Positions 46,541 through 58,516 are shown, counted from the stretch's first letter. The stretch is 64,000 nucleotides of DNA from Hypomesus transpacificus (GCF_021917145.1 NC_061071.1:5227689-5291688); one strand, 5' to 3'. A program made the numbers and translations. Notes: generated from the sequence alone by a model not told the origin.

Positions 46541-46703
46541 CATGTTAAGCTCTTCGTTGGGGAACTTGTGAGCGTCAGCATGAGGACCCAAATTGTATTA
46601 GGCCAACCGTGTCTAGGTAGTAGTCGTCCTTCATGCCAATACGATTCTTGTAAATATTTCTGTGGAAAGAAGCTAAATCTTGCCAGTTAAACAGCATCAC
46701 CTA

Positions 46704-46776
46704 TGGAGGATGCGGGCATCGATCCCACTACCTCTCGCATGCTAAGCGAGTGCTCTACCATTTGAGCTAATCCCCC
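46704..46776 (-). tRNA. tRNA-Ala (AGC), two changes
   Basis: The only uninterrupted AGC gene of this segment, sitting directly after CGC (TGC slot lost). Changes at nt 50 (T stem) and nt 26. Confidence 0.8.
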
Positions 46777-46881
46777 ACCTTACATGTGACAACTTTCCTT
46801 GGAAGAGTTAAAAACTCCTCAGTCTTGAGTCACAATCTACAATCTGGTTCGACTGCTTACTCGACATCAGTTTGAATCTCA

Positions 46882-46954
46882 CAGGGAATGCGGGTATCGA
46901 TTCCGCTGCATATGACAGGCAAAGGAAGCGCTGCAGCATTTGAGCTAACTCGCA
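46882..46954 (-). pseudogene. P slot pseudo-tRNA
   Basis: Consensus P copy. Confidence 0.85.
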
Positions 46955-47069
46955 CTTCCATTGCTCCTACCTGGGAGAGTTGAATCGTCCCACACTTTGG
47001 AGCTGCTTTTCCGAAACACGTGCAAAGTTTTTGTGGAACGGAGCTCCATTTTTCAAAGAAAACATCTGT

Positions 47070-47142
47070 TGGAGAATGCGGGCATCGATCCCGCTGCCTC
47101 TCGCATGCGAAGCAAGCGCTCTACCACTTGAGCTAATTCCCC
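47070..47142 (-). tRNA. tRNA-Ala (CGC)
   Basis: Consensus CGC copy. Confidence 0.95.
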
Positions 47143-47305
47143 CATGTTAAGCTCTTCGTTGGGGAACTTGTGAGCGTCAGCATGAGGACCCAAATTGTAT
47201 TAGGCCAACCGTGTCTAGGTAGTAGTCGTCCTTCATGCCAATGCGATTCTTGTAAATGTTTCTGTGGGAAGAAGCTAAATCTTGCCAGTTAAACAGCATT
47301 ACCTA

Positions 47306-47378
47306 TGGAGGATGCGGGCATCGATCCCGCTACCTCTCGCATGCAAAGCGAGCGCTCTACCATTTGAGCTAATCCCCC
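47306..47378 (-). tRNA. tRNA-Ala (TGC)
   Basis: Consensus, TGC slot. Confidence 0.95.
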
Positions 47379-47524
47379 AATGGTAAGCTCCTCTTTGGGA
47401 AACTTGTGATCGTCACTATTAGGACAACCGTGTCTACGTAGTAGTCATCCTTCATGCCAATACGATTCTTGTAAATGTTTCTGTGGAAAGAAGCTAAATC
47501 TTGCCAGTTAAACAGCATCACCTA

Positions 47525-47590
47525 TGGAGGATGCGGGCATCGATCCTGCTACCTCTCGCATGCTAAGCGAGCGCTCTACCATTTGAGCTA
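47525..47590 (-). pseudogene. tRNA-Ala (AGC) split by Dada-like copy 2
   Basis: The 3' 66 nt of an AGC gene with one T-stem change. It ends in GAGCTA (47585-47590), the consensus form, whereas the far side of the insertion has CCGCTA. Confidence 0.9.
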
Positions 47591-48620
47591 AAGCTGGGGA
47601 ACAATCGCCTGTTTGAGGGGGGAAGAAGGGGGAGAAGGGAGGGGGAAGAAAAAAGGAGGAAAAAGGGAGAAAAAAGGAGGAAAAAGGGAGAAGAAGAGGA
47701 AAAAGAGAGAAAAGGGGAAAGTTGAAAGTCCCCATTCATAGTTTAAACATGTTTAACCCGTTACGTTTTAAGACAATTCGAAAAAACACCCGAAATTATG
47801 AATTTTACAGTGTTTGGGGAAGACGTAGAATGGAACCGAAGGTCCGCGGTTCGCGTCCCACCTACGGCACCTTTGACTATTTCTAATAAACACACACACT
47901 TGAGTCTCCAAGTGTGTATGTTATCAAAATGTAACAATATAAGATAGATGGAGATACGTTGCTAATTTAGTGTAATTTCAAAACCATTTGTATCCACTAG
48001 TGCATTATTTATATTTTACAGGGTTATCTATTGTACACTATTTGCCTTTATTTGTATTCACTCCACACAGGAGTACTGTTTTTGGTTAGTTTTAATTAGA
48101 TCTATCTCTCTATCCATCCATCTATCTATCTCTCAAACTGTGTGGCTTCTGAGCTTTGTGTGCTCTTATCTGAAGCTCTGTCTTTTTGGTTTCTGCACTT
48201 ACCATATCAACACTTGCATGATCCATATATTAAATATTTTAAAACAATGTGCGCAAGCAAGCGTAAAGTTAGTCACTTTTTGCTGCTCTTACTTCTTGCA
48301 GACTTGCCGTATTTGGTTAGAAAGAGTAGTGATTGGGAAATAACGACGGACTGACCAACAAATAGTTGATAAATAGAAACATTTATCCACAATTGTAAAA
48401 ATATAAATATGAACAACAACAACTAATTTAAACTATATATATATATATATATATACAGGCAAATGATATGCTAAATTACAATATTTACACAATGAAAACT
48501 ATATACACAATGGAAATCTAAGCATAAACTATATCTAAACAATGAAAACGATATACACACGGGAAATCTAAGCATTAACTATATCTAAACAATGAAAACT
48601 ATATACAAAGGCCCAAAGAA

Positions 48621-51600
48621 TTATTTATTTTTTTGCTCCTCTAGCCACTGCTCTCTGGACAGAGTCTCTGCAGAGGGGCAGTAAACAGTCCCCTTATACT
48701 GGCTGTGGCCAGTCTCTGCCGTTCTGTTCTGGCCACACCTCCAGCATTTGTTGGCCTCCACTCTCCTCTGGTGGGCACGGGGAGCTGGACCAGGAGCAGG
48801 ACGAAGCTGGGGAAGGTGGGTGGTGCAGGAAGAGGGTGGGACAAAACGCAGGGCTTGGGGGACCATCAATGGAGAGGGGGCAGAGGGTGCCCTCATACCA
48901 GGGGCTCGGGAGACAAACACCACAGTGGGGACGGCAGCAGGGCGAGGGGCAATGATGGTAGGGCGGGGCATGATAGGGATGGGAGTGGGGGCTCCAAGGG
49001 CGGCTGAAGGGCCAGGGAAGAGCTGCCTCTGGGCTGCCAGCCTGGGTCGGACCGCTGGAGGTGGTGCTGTGGCTGCATATGTTGCCCGCCTCTTGGTCTT
49101 TGCCTGCCCTGCTGTGCTCTGCGGCAGGTGGTAGGTGTGGGATGCTCCCTGGGGTTGAGGTGGAGCAACAGCAGGGCGGACGTTGGCAGGCGGGAGAGGC
49201 TCGGTAGCCACAGACAGAGGACCTGGCAAGTTTATGCCCTGCTGCAGCACAGCCAGATCCTGCCTCTTCACCCTCCGGTTGTACCACTGGGAGAGGGTCG
49301 ACTGGTTCACCTCCACCAGCTGCAGGGTGGTGCCCTGCATGATGGCCCCATTGCCCAGGATGAGCTGCCGGACCTTGCGGTAGTCCTGCAGGATCAGAGT
49401 CCACCTGGACATGCTGCTCTTCCCCTGCTTCCTGGGACTCTTATGGATGTCCGAGAGCCGGACAAAGATGGCCTCCACAAGGCGGCAGCAGTCTGGCCAC
49501 TGAGCAGGCGAACCAGTGGACCCCAGGACACACCTCTCCACACTCTCCACACCTGGCGTGAACTCCACCTTTTTTTTGTGGCGGAACCTTCCCTTTATCA
49601 GCCTGTCCAGATGCCGCGCAGCAAACACGACCCTCTGCTTGTCGTAATCCAGCAGGTCTTGCCACAGCCCCACAATGTTGCTGACCTAAGAAGGAAAGAA
49701 AACATATATTTTATATGTTTATATATTATAAATATATAAACAAATATCTGTTGTACAATGAATGTCTTGCTGACCTGCTGGTTATCGAGGGTCATGTTGG
49801 TCTGATGCCTCAGCTCCACTAAGCACTCTGCCAGTCTATCCACCCGATCCATGCCTGGCATGCCATGCTCGTCCACAGCCTGAAACATTGAACAATTTCA
49901 CATTAGCGCTGAACACCTCATGGCAAAGGTATGTTATATTGACTGCTGCTGCTGTGTGTTTTATTTGTTTGCTGTCAATTACTGTGTGTTGTTCCTAATA
50001 ATGAATTGCGCTTGTATTCAGACACTTTCCTAACTACTGAACTTGTTAGTTTCTATGAATGACAGTTAATTACTAGTAGAAAGTTAACATACCAGCTGTT
50101 CTTCAGGCACCTGTGAGGAGGCACCTGGGACACAAGGCTGGGTTATGGGGGGAGGCAGGGTGGTAGCTACAGGCATGGGGGTGACAGGCAGAGTGGTGGT
50201 GGTGACAGGTAGGATGGAGGTGGTTAGAGACAAGGTGGTGGAAGGCAGGGTGGAGGAGGTGAGTGGCAGGGTGTTAGAAGGCAGGGTGGAGGAGGTGAGG
50301 GGCACGGTGGGGACCACAGGCAGGGTGGTGGAAGGCAGGGTGGAGGAGGTGAGGGGCAGGGTGGGGACCACAGGCAGGGTGGTGGAAGGCAGGGCGGAAG
50401 ACGGGAGGTCTTCCGAAACACTACCAATAGTGAGGTCCTGTTCGTCATCCTCAAACCCTTCATCCGCCTGTTCCTCCTCTGTGGCGTGGTCCTCCAGCAG
50501 TTGGTCTGTCTCCTCAGAGTCGGGGTCCATGTCCTGCAAGGGCTGCCCTGTCTGCCTAAGCAGGTAGTTCACCCCAAGCAACTCTCCTGAACATGAACAA
50601 CAATGCAATGCTAATGAGTATTAAAAAACAGATATGGAACTTACCATGATGCATAAATACTGAGCTCTCAACAACATCATTATTTCTATTCATATTTGCC
50701 CTGAGACTTACCGGTGTACTTTCTCGGCGGGATGAAGGAGGGGACATACTTCCTTCCAAACACCTTCAGGCTGTTGCTGTTGACGGACTCCAGCACGTCC
50801 CCCGCGTACGTCAACAGCGCCATGCGCTTGGTGGTGATGGAGGCCGCTGCCCGGTTCTGGTTCCACCTGTTCAGGCCTTCCAGGAGGTACAGCTGGAAGT
50901 TGAGCAGGTTTGCACTCGTTCCTAAAAAAAAAGAGAGAACGTGAACAATGATTAATAAGGCTATTTGAATATAATTTCATTATTAAGAATAATGTTTAGA
51001 TGAAGATCTACACCAACCTGGAATAAACCTGTTCAGGTGGCAGTGGAAGGACTCCAAGGAGGTGGAGCCTCTTGCACACCTGTATGTGGTCAGCTGGATC
51101 CCCTCCCTGGTGGAACTGCCTGTCTCAGTGTACAGGAGTACACCTGGCACATCCTGGATGCACTTCACGTGCCTCTTCTGGGTGCGCCAGATGTGCTCCA
51201 TCTTAGGCTGGTCCAGCAGCGGAACCCCGAGCAGGTCTCTCCCCTTCTCCCCCATCAGCTCCTGCAGCAGCTGCTCAATGCGGAGGACCGTGGCGTCCAC
51301 TCCACGTGTCCTCCGCCTGCAGAACTGGGACAGCTCAGCCTTGGTGATGGCCTTGTCCACCATGTCACTGGTGATGAGGGGCACACCCTCCCTTTTGAGC
51401 TGCTCCCTCTTCACCCTTCGCAGTAGGGCTACGTCTGCTGCGTCCCACTCGAACAGGCACACAGACAGGCGGCTCATGAAGAGGGGGTACAGGGCATGGG
51501 CATCGGTGGTGCATCCCACGGCCAGCCGTCGCATAAAATGCCAGATGTCCAGCCTTATTTTCAGGTCAGGCCACCCACCAAACCTGGCCTGAAGCTTGGT

Positions 51601-54486
51601 CTCCCCCTCCTCTGAGCAGCAGCCACAGTCCACATAGAGCAGGACCGGGGGAGCTGCACCTGCCTGGGTGTACCTCTCAATGAGGCCAGAGACCATCGGG
51701 TCCAGCCCCGGTCCCTCCTGGGCAGTCAGGACACTGATGAGGACCTGGCCGATCTCATTCCCCACCGAGGTCACCCAGAATGCAGTGCCCTTTGCTGCAC
51801 CAGCCTGCTTCTTTGTCATCTGAAATGACAAAATTCACACAAAAAACTTCATGAGAGGTTTCAAAAGAAAGTCTGTTAAATAAACACAGAAGTGTATTTA
51901 TTTATTCATGTATTACTGCAGTCTAATCAAAGGCATGGATGTGTGTGTGTATGTGTGCTTGTAAGAATACAAATCATTGAGGTTTCATGTTTTCATTGTG
52001 TTGTACATAATTTACACTATGGATTTTCTTCATCCTATTACCTTTTTGGTGGAGTCCATCTTCAAAATGTTACCAAAGGTTGACGTGATGGACGCCTTTA
52101 TATGGTCCATCCGGCTGATGATGTCCCTGCCGTACACCGACAGCACCCACCGGCTGGTTGGGACATCGAGGGGCTGTGGAGGTTCCTGGCAGGTCACTGG
52201 GAAGAGGCTGGGCTGGTCAACGAAGGCCGCACACTCCCCCAAGTAGTCGGCCAGGCGGTCCAACCACTCCTCCCCATGGTTCTCCCGCAGCTGCTTCACC
52301 AGGCACGCCGGGCTATTGCCGAGGGTCCGTTCCCGCAACATGCGGATGACCCGTATGTCACAAGCATACCTTGAAGAAAAGACAGATAAGTTTCAAGAAC
52401 TTGTTCAATTATGTAAGGACCTGCAGCAGGCATTATCAGAAAATGATTGTAGATTTTTAACTCACAAGCGTGTCAGGATCATCCTGAACTTCCTCCTGTG
52501 AGGCAGGTCCAGCTGGTCCAGGACAGCCTGACTGGTTGCCAGATGGGTCAGGCGACACACAGTGCACCTGAGTGTCTCCGTCACCATCAGGTAGTAGCGG
52601 TCCACGTCCAGGACCTTACGCACCCTCTTGTGCACACCATACCCCGTCAGCTGCTTCCCACAGGTTTGGCAGACTACCCTCACTTTCCACAAGTGATAGG
52701 GCATCCATACCAAGAGCCTGTGGGCAAAAAAGCGGTCCGGTGTTGGAGCCTGGTGGTATATCAGGGCAGAGGCTGGTGGCTCATACCAGAGCTTCAAGTT
52801 CAAACGCAGCTTGCCAGACTGAAAAAGGGTGGACGCAATCCACCGTTGGTCCTGAACTGGGATCGTCTCCTTCATTCTGACAGGAAGCCAGAAGTCAGGA
52901 GTTGGACCAGGAGCAGGGCCAGGAGCAGCAAGCTCATCCTCATCATGCACATCCTGTTACAAAACAAGAGAAATAAATATATTTATAAAAACAGAATAGC
53001 CCAATCATATGAGAACAACCTCATCTTATAAAACTAAAACAGTTCCAAGAACACAACACTTACAGCAGCCATTGCAGGGCTGGTGCTGGTCTCTGAGACA
53101 ACAGTGCTGAGGCTGGAAGCTGTGCTGGGCCTCACAGAGGTCATCGCAGGGCTGGAGCGAGAAGTTGTCCTCATGGAGGCTTTGTAGGGGGTGGATGGGG
53201 GCTTTGAGAGCGGTGATTCCGTCCTCACAAAAGCCACGGCAGGGCTTGATGGTGTTCTGGGCCTCACAGAGGCCATAGGGGAACCGAAGCCAGGTGGGGG
53301 GGTCCTCACAGAGGCTGTAGGGGAACCAAAGCCAGGTGGGGTGGTCCTCACAGAGGCCATGGGTGAGCTGGCAGTGGCCTGGGTGTCTCCTGTCATGGTG
53401 GGTGGACTGGACAGAGGCTGGGAGAAGGATGGGGGGAAGCATTTGTAAAAAGTAGAAATCAATGGACTCAAATCAAGCTCTTAAGATTTAGGTTTGCTCA
53501 TATTAACCTATAAATATGTATTATATTATATTTACATATAATCATATTTACCTTTGCTTTCCTAACCACATTCACATTTGGCTTTGCAGCAGCGCCATGT
53601 GAGCCTCCAAATCGTGGTTTAGAAAACTGTGGTGACAATTAGAGCATTTATCAAAGGAATACATTGTAAACCTGAAATGCTCTTCCATTTTGCCATCATC
53701 ATATGTAATCAGTGGTTGTCCATATTTGAAAGCTTGTATGACAATAATATTGAAATACTCACCATGGACAAATTCAGTGTGGGCCGTGCTGGGACATGGG
53801 CTGAGGCAGAGGCTGAGGCCATTCCCAGTGGAGGAGGGGCAGAGGCAGAGGCTGAGGTAGAGGCTGTTCCCAGTGGGGGAGGGGCAGCACAGGTAGAGGT
53901 CTCTGCCACAGTTTGCCCAGTGGTTGGCTGTATTAAGGACAGAGAGATCCATGTCAGACATCACATTACTGAGCACATCACATAGTGATTCTTTTAGTGT
54001 TTTGGTGTCAAGAAGTCTCATTCACATTACCTTTGGGTTGTGAAAGCCACAAGCACACTGCTGTGTCCCACCAAACAGCATTCTTTGACCCCCTGACTGT
54101 AACGGGCACTTCTCAATCTGTTCCAAATAAAACAAACACTTTTTTAACGAAAACAACCCAATAGAAATGGAGCGTTTTGACATATCTTCTATTGGTGACT
54201 AAACATGACATTGACACTGAAGTTGCTGTTCATTATGTTTATCAAGGTCCCATACTGTGACTGGTATTTCTGGCAATTCAGTCATCTTTTATAGGCCATC
54301 AGAATTTTTTTTCTGTGATCTTTTGCTCATTTTATATACCTTTTGAAAGAGGTCATACCACCTCTTCTGTCTTGGGGCTGGCCTGTTGCCTGCATCAGCA
54401 GGCCAAACCCCAGAGCTGGCAAACCTCCTCAAACGGGACATCCATTCCCCATCCCCCATTCCTTTGTGGCTCTTTGAACTCGACAT
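48621..54486 (-). CDS. Dada-like transposase, copy 2 (about 1,439 aa, 12 coding exons)
   Basis: Same gene as copy 1, all exons again open and in phase: 54486-54340, 54117-54031, 53927-53763, 53626-53552, 53417-53064, 52953-52466, 52369-52042, 51819-51018, 50921-50712, 50586-50093, 49879-49775 and 49685-48621. It differs in length from copy 1 by whole codons only: exon 11 is 33 bp longer (one more Thr/Pro repeat block) and exon 7 is 12 bp shorter (one fewer Pro-Ala-Pro-Gly). The DDE and zinc residues named for copy 1 are all kept. One visible substitution is Leu to Gln in the third codon line of exon 9 (KKLAG to KKQAG). The conserved frame in both copies argues that the coding region was under selection until recently. 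Confidence 0.8.
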
Positions 54487-54999
54487 CTAATAGGTAAAAG
54501 GAGCGATTTTTACACTAGTACAATAACATGTATTTATTGTTATAATTAGCTTTTTAACATTTCAAATATTTAGCTGGCTACTATTTCCAGAAGAATATGT
54601 TTGTACTTGTTCTGGGTCACTTTATTACCACAAGTGAAAAAGTTATATTTATTTCGTTTTGTCCCCAGTGACATATATTATATATAACAGGTTAAATATT
54701 GCTTTTGCTAGTCGGAATAACATCTGTCGCTACAGTAACCTATTAGTAATCCCTTATAAAAGTAGCTAGCTAAATGACAGCAATACTACCTGAGGAAATC
54801 TACTAACTAGCCTACATGACAAACTCTGAAATGACAAACTCTAATATTCGTGATATTACTTGTCATTGACCCGATGAATGCTAACATGTATTGAAATGTC
54901 AAACGGAAAATTATTTTGATTAGCTATGTATGTATTTACCTTTGCGGTGCGCGGTACTACAGACAACTTGAAAGAGCGTATCCTTCAATGAATGAACTG

Positions 55000-55205
55000 A
55001 CGCGACTACTGTCACTCATCTCACAACTTCGGCGGGGGTCAACCTCGGCGGGGGTCTCTGGGGTCGTGGACGCCGTTGCTACGGCTCAGCTCGGCGTGAC
55101 GTAATTGGAGATGTACGTGTTCCGATTGGCGCAATCGGACTGACGCAATTGGACAGTGAGAATCCGATTGGCCCTCGAACCTTGAACCGAGGTAGCTAAT
55201 TGGTC
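55000..55205 (-). promoter_or_regulatory. Promoter and 5' UTR of Dada-like gene, copy 2
   Basis: Same five inverted CCAAT boxes and TGACGTAA as copy 1, unchanged. The first exon ends at 54940. Confidence 0.6.
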
Positions 55206-55393
55206 GCGATAGCCAGTCGAATGTGCTCCGGGTGCCGCTAATCCCCCAATGGTAAGCTCCTCTTTGGGAAACATGTGATCGTCACTATTAGGACAACCGT
55301 GTCTACGTAATAGTCATCCTTCATGCCAATACGATTCTTGTAAATGTTTCTGTGGAAAGAAGCTAAATCTTGCCAGTTAAACAGCATCACCTA

Positions 55394-55466
55394 TGGAGGA
55401 AGCGGGCATCGATCCCACTACCTCTCGCATGCAAAGCGAGCGCTCTACCATTTGAGCTAATCCCCC
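55394..55466 (-). tRNA. tRNA-Ala (TGC), weakened
   Basis: Changes at nt 66 (acceptor pair with U7 lost) and nt 50 (T stem). Possibly not functional. Confidence 0.7.
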
Positions 55467-55571
55467 ACCTTACATGTGACAACTTTCCTTGGAAGAGTTA
55501 AAAACTCCTCAGTCTTGAGTCACAATCTACAATCTGGTTCGACTGCTTACTCGACATCAGTTTGAATCTCA

Positions 55572-55644
55572 CAGGGAATGCGGGTATCGATTCCGCTGCA
55601 TATGACAGGCAAAGGAAGCGCTGCAGCATTTGAGCTAACTCGCA
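55572..55644 (-). pseudogene. P slot pseudo-tRNA
   Basis: Consensus P copy. Confidence 0.85.
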
Positions 55645-55759
55645 CTTCCATTGCTCCTACCTGGGAGAGTTGAATCGTCCCACACTTTGGAGCTGCTTTT
55701 CCGAAACACGTGCAAAGTTTTTGTGGAACGGAGCTCCATTTTTCAAAGAAAACATCTGT

Positions 55760-55832
55760 TGGAGAATGCGGGCATCGATCCCGCTGCCTCTCGCATGCGA
55801 AGCAAGCGCTCTACCACTTGAGCTAATTCCCC
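55760..55832 (-). tRNA. tRNA-Ala (CGC)
   Basis: Consensus CGC copy. Confidence 0.95.
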
Positions 55833-55995
55833 CATGTTAAGCTCTTCGTTGGGGAACTTGTGAGCGTCAGCATGAGGACCCAAATTGTATTAGGCCAACC
55901 GTGTCTAGGTAGTAGTCGTCCTTCATGCCAATGCGATTCTTGTAAATGTTTCTGTGGGAAGAAGCTAAATCTTGCCAGTTAAACAGCATTACCTA

Positions 55996-56068
55996 TGGAG
56001 GATGCGGGCATCGATCCCGCTACCTCTCGCATGCAAAGCGAGCGCTCTACCATTTGAGCTAATCCCCC
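55996..56068 (-). tRNA. tRNA-Ala (TGC)
   Basis: Consensus; no fourth slot in this unit, as at 42820. Confidence 0.95.
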
Positions 56069-56173
56069 ACCTTACATGTGACACCTTTCCTTGGAAGAGT
56101 TAAAAACTCCTCAGTCTTGAGTCACAATCTACAATCTGGTTCGACTGCTTACTCGACATCAGTTTGAATCTCA

Positions 56174-56246
56174 CAGGGAATGCGGGTATTGATTCCGCTG
56201 CATATGACAGGCAAAGGAAGCGCTGCAGCATTTGAGCTAACTCGCA
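56174..56246 (-). pseudogene. P slot pseudo-tRNA
   Basis: One private change (GTATTGATT) in the T-loop region. Confidence 0.85.
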
Positions 56247-56361
56247 CTTCCATTGCTCCTACCTGGGAGAGTTGAATCGTCCCACACTTTGGAGCTGCTT
56301 TTCCGAAACACGTGCAAAGTTTTTGTGGAACGGAGCTCCAATTTTCAAAGAAAACATCTGT

Positions 56362-56434
56362 TGGAGAATGCGGGCATCGATCCCGCTGCCTCTCGCATGC
56401 GAAGCAAGCGCTCTACCACTTGAGCTAATTCCCC
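56362..56434 (-). tRNA. tRNA-Ala (CGC)
   Basis: Consensus body; the 3' spacer has CCAATTTTC for CCATTTTTC. Confidence 0.95.
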
Positions 56435-56597
56435 CATGTTAAGCTCTTCGTTGGGGAACTTGTGAGCGTCAGCATGAGGACCCAAATTGTATTAGGCCAA
56501 CCGTGTCTAGGTAGTAGTCGTCCTTCATGCCAATGCGATTCTTGTAAATGTTTCTGTGGGAAGAAGCTAAATCTTGCCAGTTAAACAGCATTACCTA

Positions 56598-56655
56598 TGG
56601 AGGATGCGGGCATCGATCCCGCTACCTCTCGCTCTACCATTTGAGCTAATCCCCC
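56598..56655 (-). pseudogene. tRNA-Ala lacking the anticodon arm
   Basis: 15 nt (tRNA nt 24-38, including the anticodon) are deleted between two CGC/GCGC-type short repeats. Both ends are otherwise consensus, so A-box and B-box sequences remain. Confidence 0.95.
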
Positions 56656-56801
56656 AATGGTAAGCTCCTCTTTGGGAAAGTTGTGATCGTCACTATTAGG
56701 ACAACCGTGTCTACGTAGTAGTCATCCTTCATGCCAATACGATTCTTGTAAATGTTTCTGTGGAAAGAAGCTAAATCTTGCCAGTTAAACAGCATCACCT
56801 A

Positions 56802-56874
56802 TGGAGGATGCGGGCATCGATCCCGCTACCTCTCGCATGCTAAGCGAGCGCTCTACCATTTGAGCTAATCCCCC
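56802..56874 (-). tRNA. tRNA-Ala (AGC)
   Basis: Consensus; as I recall the sequence, identical to the standard vertebrate tRNA-Ala(AGC). Confidence 0.95.
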
Positions 56875-56979
56875 ACCTTACATGTGACAACTTTCCTTGG
56901 AAGAGTTAAAAACTCCTCAGCCTTGAGTCACAATCTACAATCTGGTTCGACTGCTTACTCGACATCAGTTTGAATCTCA

Positions 56980-57052
56980 CAGGGAATGCGGGTATCGATT
57001 CCGCTGCATATGACAGGCAAAGGAAGCGCTGCAGCATTTGAGCTAACTCGCA
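56980..57052 (-). pseudogene. P slot pseudo-tRNA
   Basis: Consensus P copy. Confidence 0.85.
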
Positions 57053-57167
57053 CTTCCATTGCTCCTACCTGGGAGAGTTGAATCGTCCCACACTTTGGAG
57101 CTGCTTTTCCGAAACACGTGCAAAGTTTTTGTGGAACGGAGCTCCATTTTTCAAAGAAAACATCTGT

Positions 57168-57240
57168 TGGAGAATGCGGGCATCGATCCCGCTGCCTCTC
57201 GCATGCGAAGCAAGCGCTCTACCACTTGAGCTAATTCCCC
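57168..57240 (-). tRNA. tRNA-Ala (CGC)
   Basis: Consensus CGC copy. Confidence 0.95.
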
Positions 57241-57403
57241 CATGTTAAGCTCTTCGTTGGGGAACTTGTGAGCGTCAGCATGAGGACCCAAATTGTATTA
57301 GGCCAACCGTGTCTAGGTAGTAGTCGTCCTTCATGCCAATGCGATTCTTGTAAATGTTTCTGTGGGAAGAAGCTAAATCTTGCCAGTTAAACAGCATTAC
57401 CTA

Positions 57404-57476
57404 TGGAAGATGCGGGCATCGATCCCGCTACCTCTCGCATGCAAAGCGAGCGCTCTACCATTTGAGCTAATCCCCC
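57404..57476 (-). tRNA. tRNA-Ala (TGC), G4:U69 wobble
   Basis: One acceptor change (nt 69 C to T) that still allows G:U pairing. Confidence 0.9.
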
Positions 57477-57622
57477 AATGGTAAGCTCCTCTTTGGGAAA
57501 CTTGTGATCGTCACTATTAGGACAACCGTGTCTACGTAGTAGTCATCCTTCATGCCAATACGATTCTTGTAAATGTTTCTGTGGAAAGAAGCTAAATCTT
57601 GCCAGTTAAACAGCATCACCTA

Positions 57623-57695
57623 TGGAGGATGCGGGCATCGATCCCGCTACCTCTCGCATGCTAAGCGAGCGCTCTACCATTTGAGCTAATCCCCC
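57623..57695 (-). tRNA. tRNA-Ala (AGC)
   Basis: Consensus AGC copy. Confidence 0.95.
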
Positions 57696-57800
57696 ACCTT
57701 ACATGTGACAACTTTCCTTGGAAGAGTTAAAAACTCCTCAGTCTTGAGTCACAATCTACAATCTGGTTCGACTGCTTACTCGACATCAGTTTGAATCTCA

Positions 57801-57873
57801 CAGGGAATGCGGGTATCGATTCCGCTGCATATGACAGGCAAAGTAAGCGCTGCAGCATTTGAGCTAACTCGCA
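57801..57873 (-). pseudogene. P slot pseudo-tRNA
   Basis: Carries the AAGTAAG variant shared with 58841 and 60919. Confidence 0.85.
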
Positions 57874-57988
57874 CTTCCATTGCTCCTACCTGGGAGAGTT
57901 GAATCGTCCCACACTTTGGAGCTGCTTTTCCGAAACACGTGCAAAGTTTTTGTGGAACGGAGCTCCATTTTTCAAAGAAAACATCTGT

Positions 57989-58061
57989 TGGAGAATGCGG
58001 GCATCGATCCCGCTGCCTCTCGCATGCGAAGCAAGCGCTCTACCACTTGAGCTAATTCCCC
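57989..58061 (-). tRNA. tRNA-Ala (CGC)
   Basis: Consensus CGC copy. Confidence 0.95.
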
Positions 58062-58224
58062 CATGTTAAGCTCTTCGTTGGGGAACTTGTGAGCGTCAGC
58101 ATGAGGACCCAAATTGTATTAGGCCAACCGTGTCTAGGTAGTAGTCGTCCTTCATGCCAATGCGATTCTTATAAATGTTTCTGTGGGAAGAAGCTAAATC
58201 TTGCCAGTTAAACAGCATTACCTA

Positions 58225-58297
58225 TGGAGGATGCGGGCATCGATCCCGCTACCTCTCGCATGCAAAGCGAGCGCTCTACCATTTGAGCTAATCCCCC
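58225..58297 (-). tRNA. tRNA-Ala (TGC)
   Basis: Consensus; about where the 2,078-bp repeated block begins. Confidence 0.95.
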
Positions 58298-58443
58298 AAT
58301 GGTAAGCTCCTCTTTGGGAAACTTGTGATCGTCACTATTAGGACAACCGTGTCTACGTAATAGTCATCCTTCATGCCAATACGATTCTTGTAAATGTTTC
58401 TGTGGAAAGAAGCTAAATCTTGCCAGTTAAACAGCATCACCTA

Positions 58444-58516
58444 TGGAGGATGCGGGCATCGATCGCGCTACCTCTCGCATGCAAAGCGAGCGCTCTACCA
58501 TTTGAGCTAATCCCCC
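58444..58516 (-). tRNA. tRNA-Ala (TGC), extra slot, T-stem change
   Basis: nt 52 G to C (GATCGCGCT on plus) breaks a T-stem pair; shared with 60522. Confidence 0.8.

Larger units (their letters stand above)
42278..47590 (-). repeat. tRNA-Ala array, segment C (about 5.3 kb)
   Basis: Seven units. Minus-strand order within a full unit is fourth slot, TGC, CGC, P. Slot spacings are P-CGC 188, CGC-TGC 236, TGC-fourth 219 and fourth-P 178 bp, giving 821 bp. Unit 1 lacks the fourth slot and unit 6 lacks the TGC slot. Confidence 0.95.
47591..55234 (-). mobile_element. Dada-like DNA transposon, copy 2 (7,644 bp)
   Basis: Nearly identical to copy 1 from end to end; the visible differences are scattered substitutions plus length changes in the purine tract, a TA run near 48437 and coding repeats. 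It also sits in the A box of a tRNA-Ala gene: GAGCTA on the left, CCGCTA (55235-55240) on the right. The left flank is an AGC gene of the fourth slot, while the right flank continues into the spacer that normally precedes a TGC slot. Confidence 0.8.
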
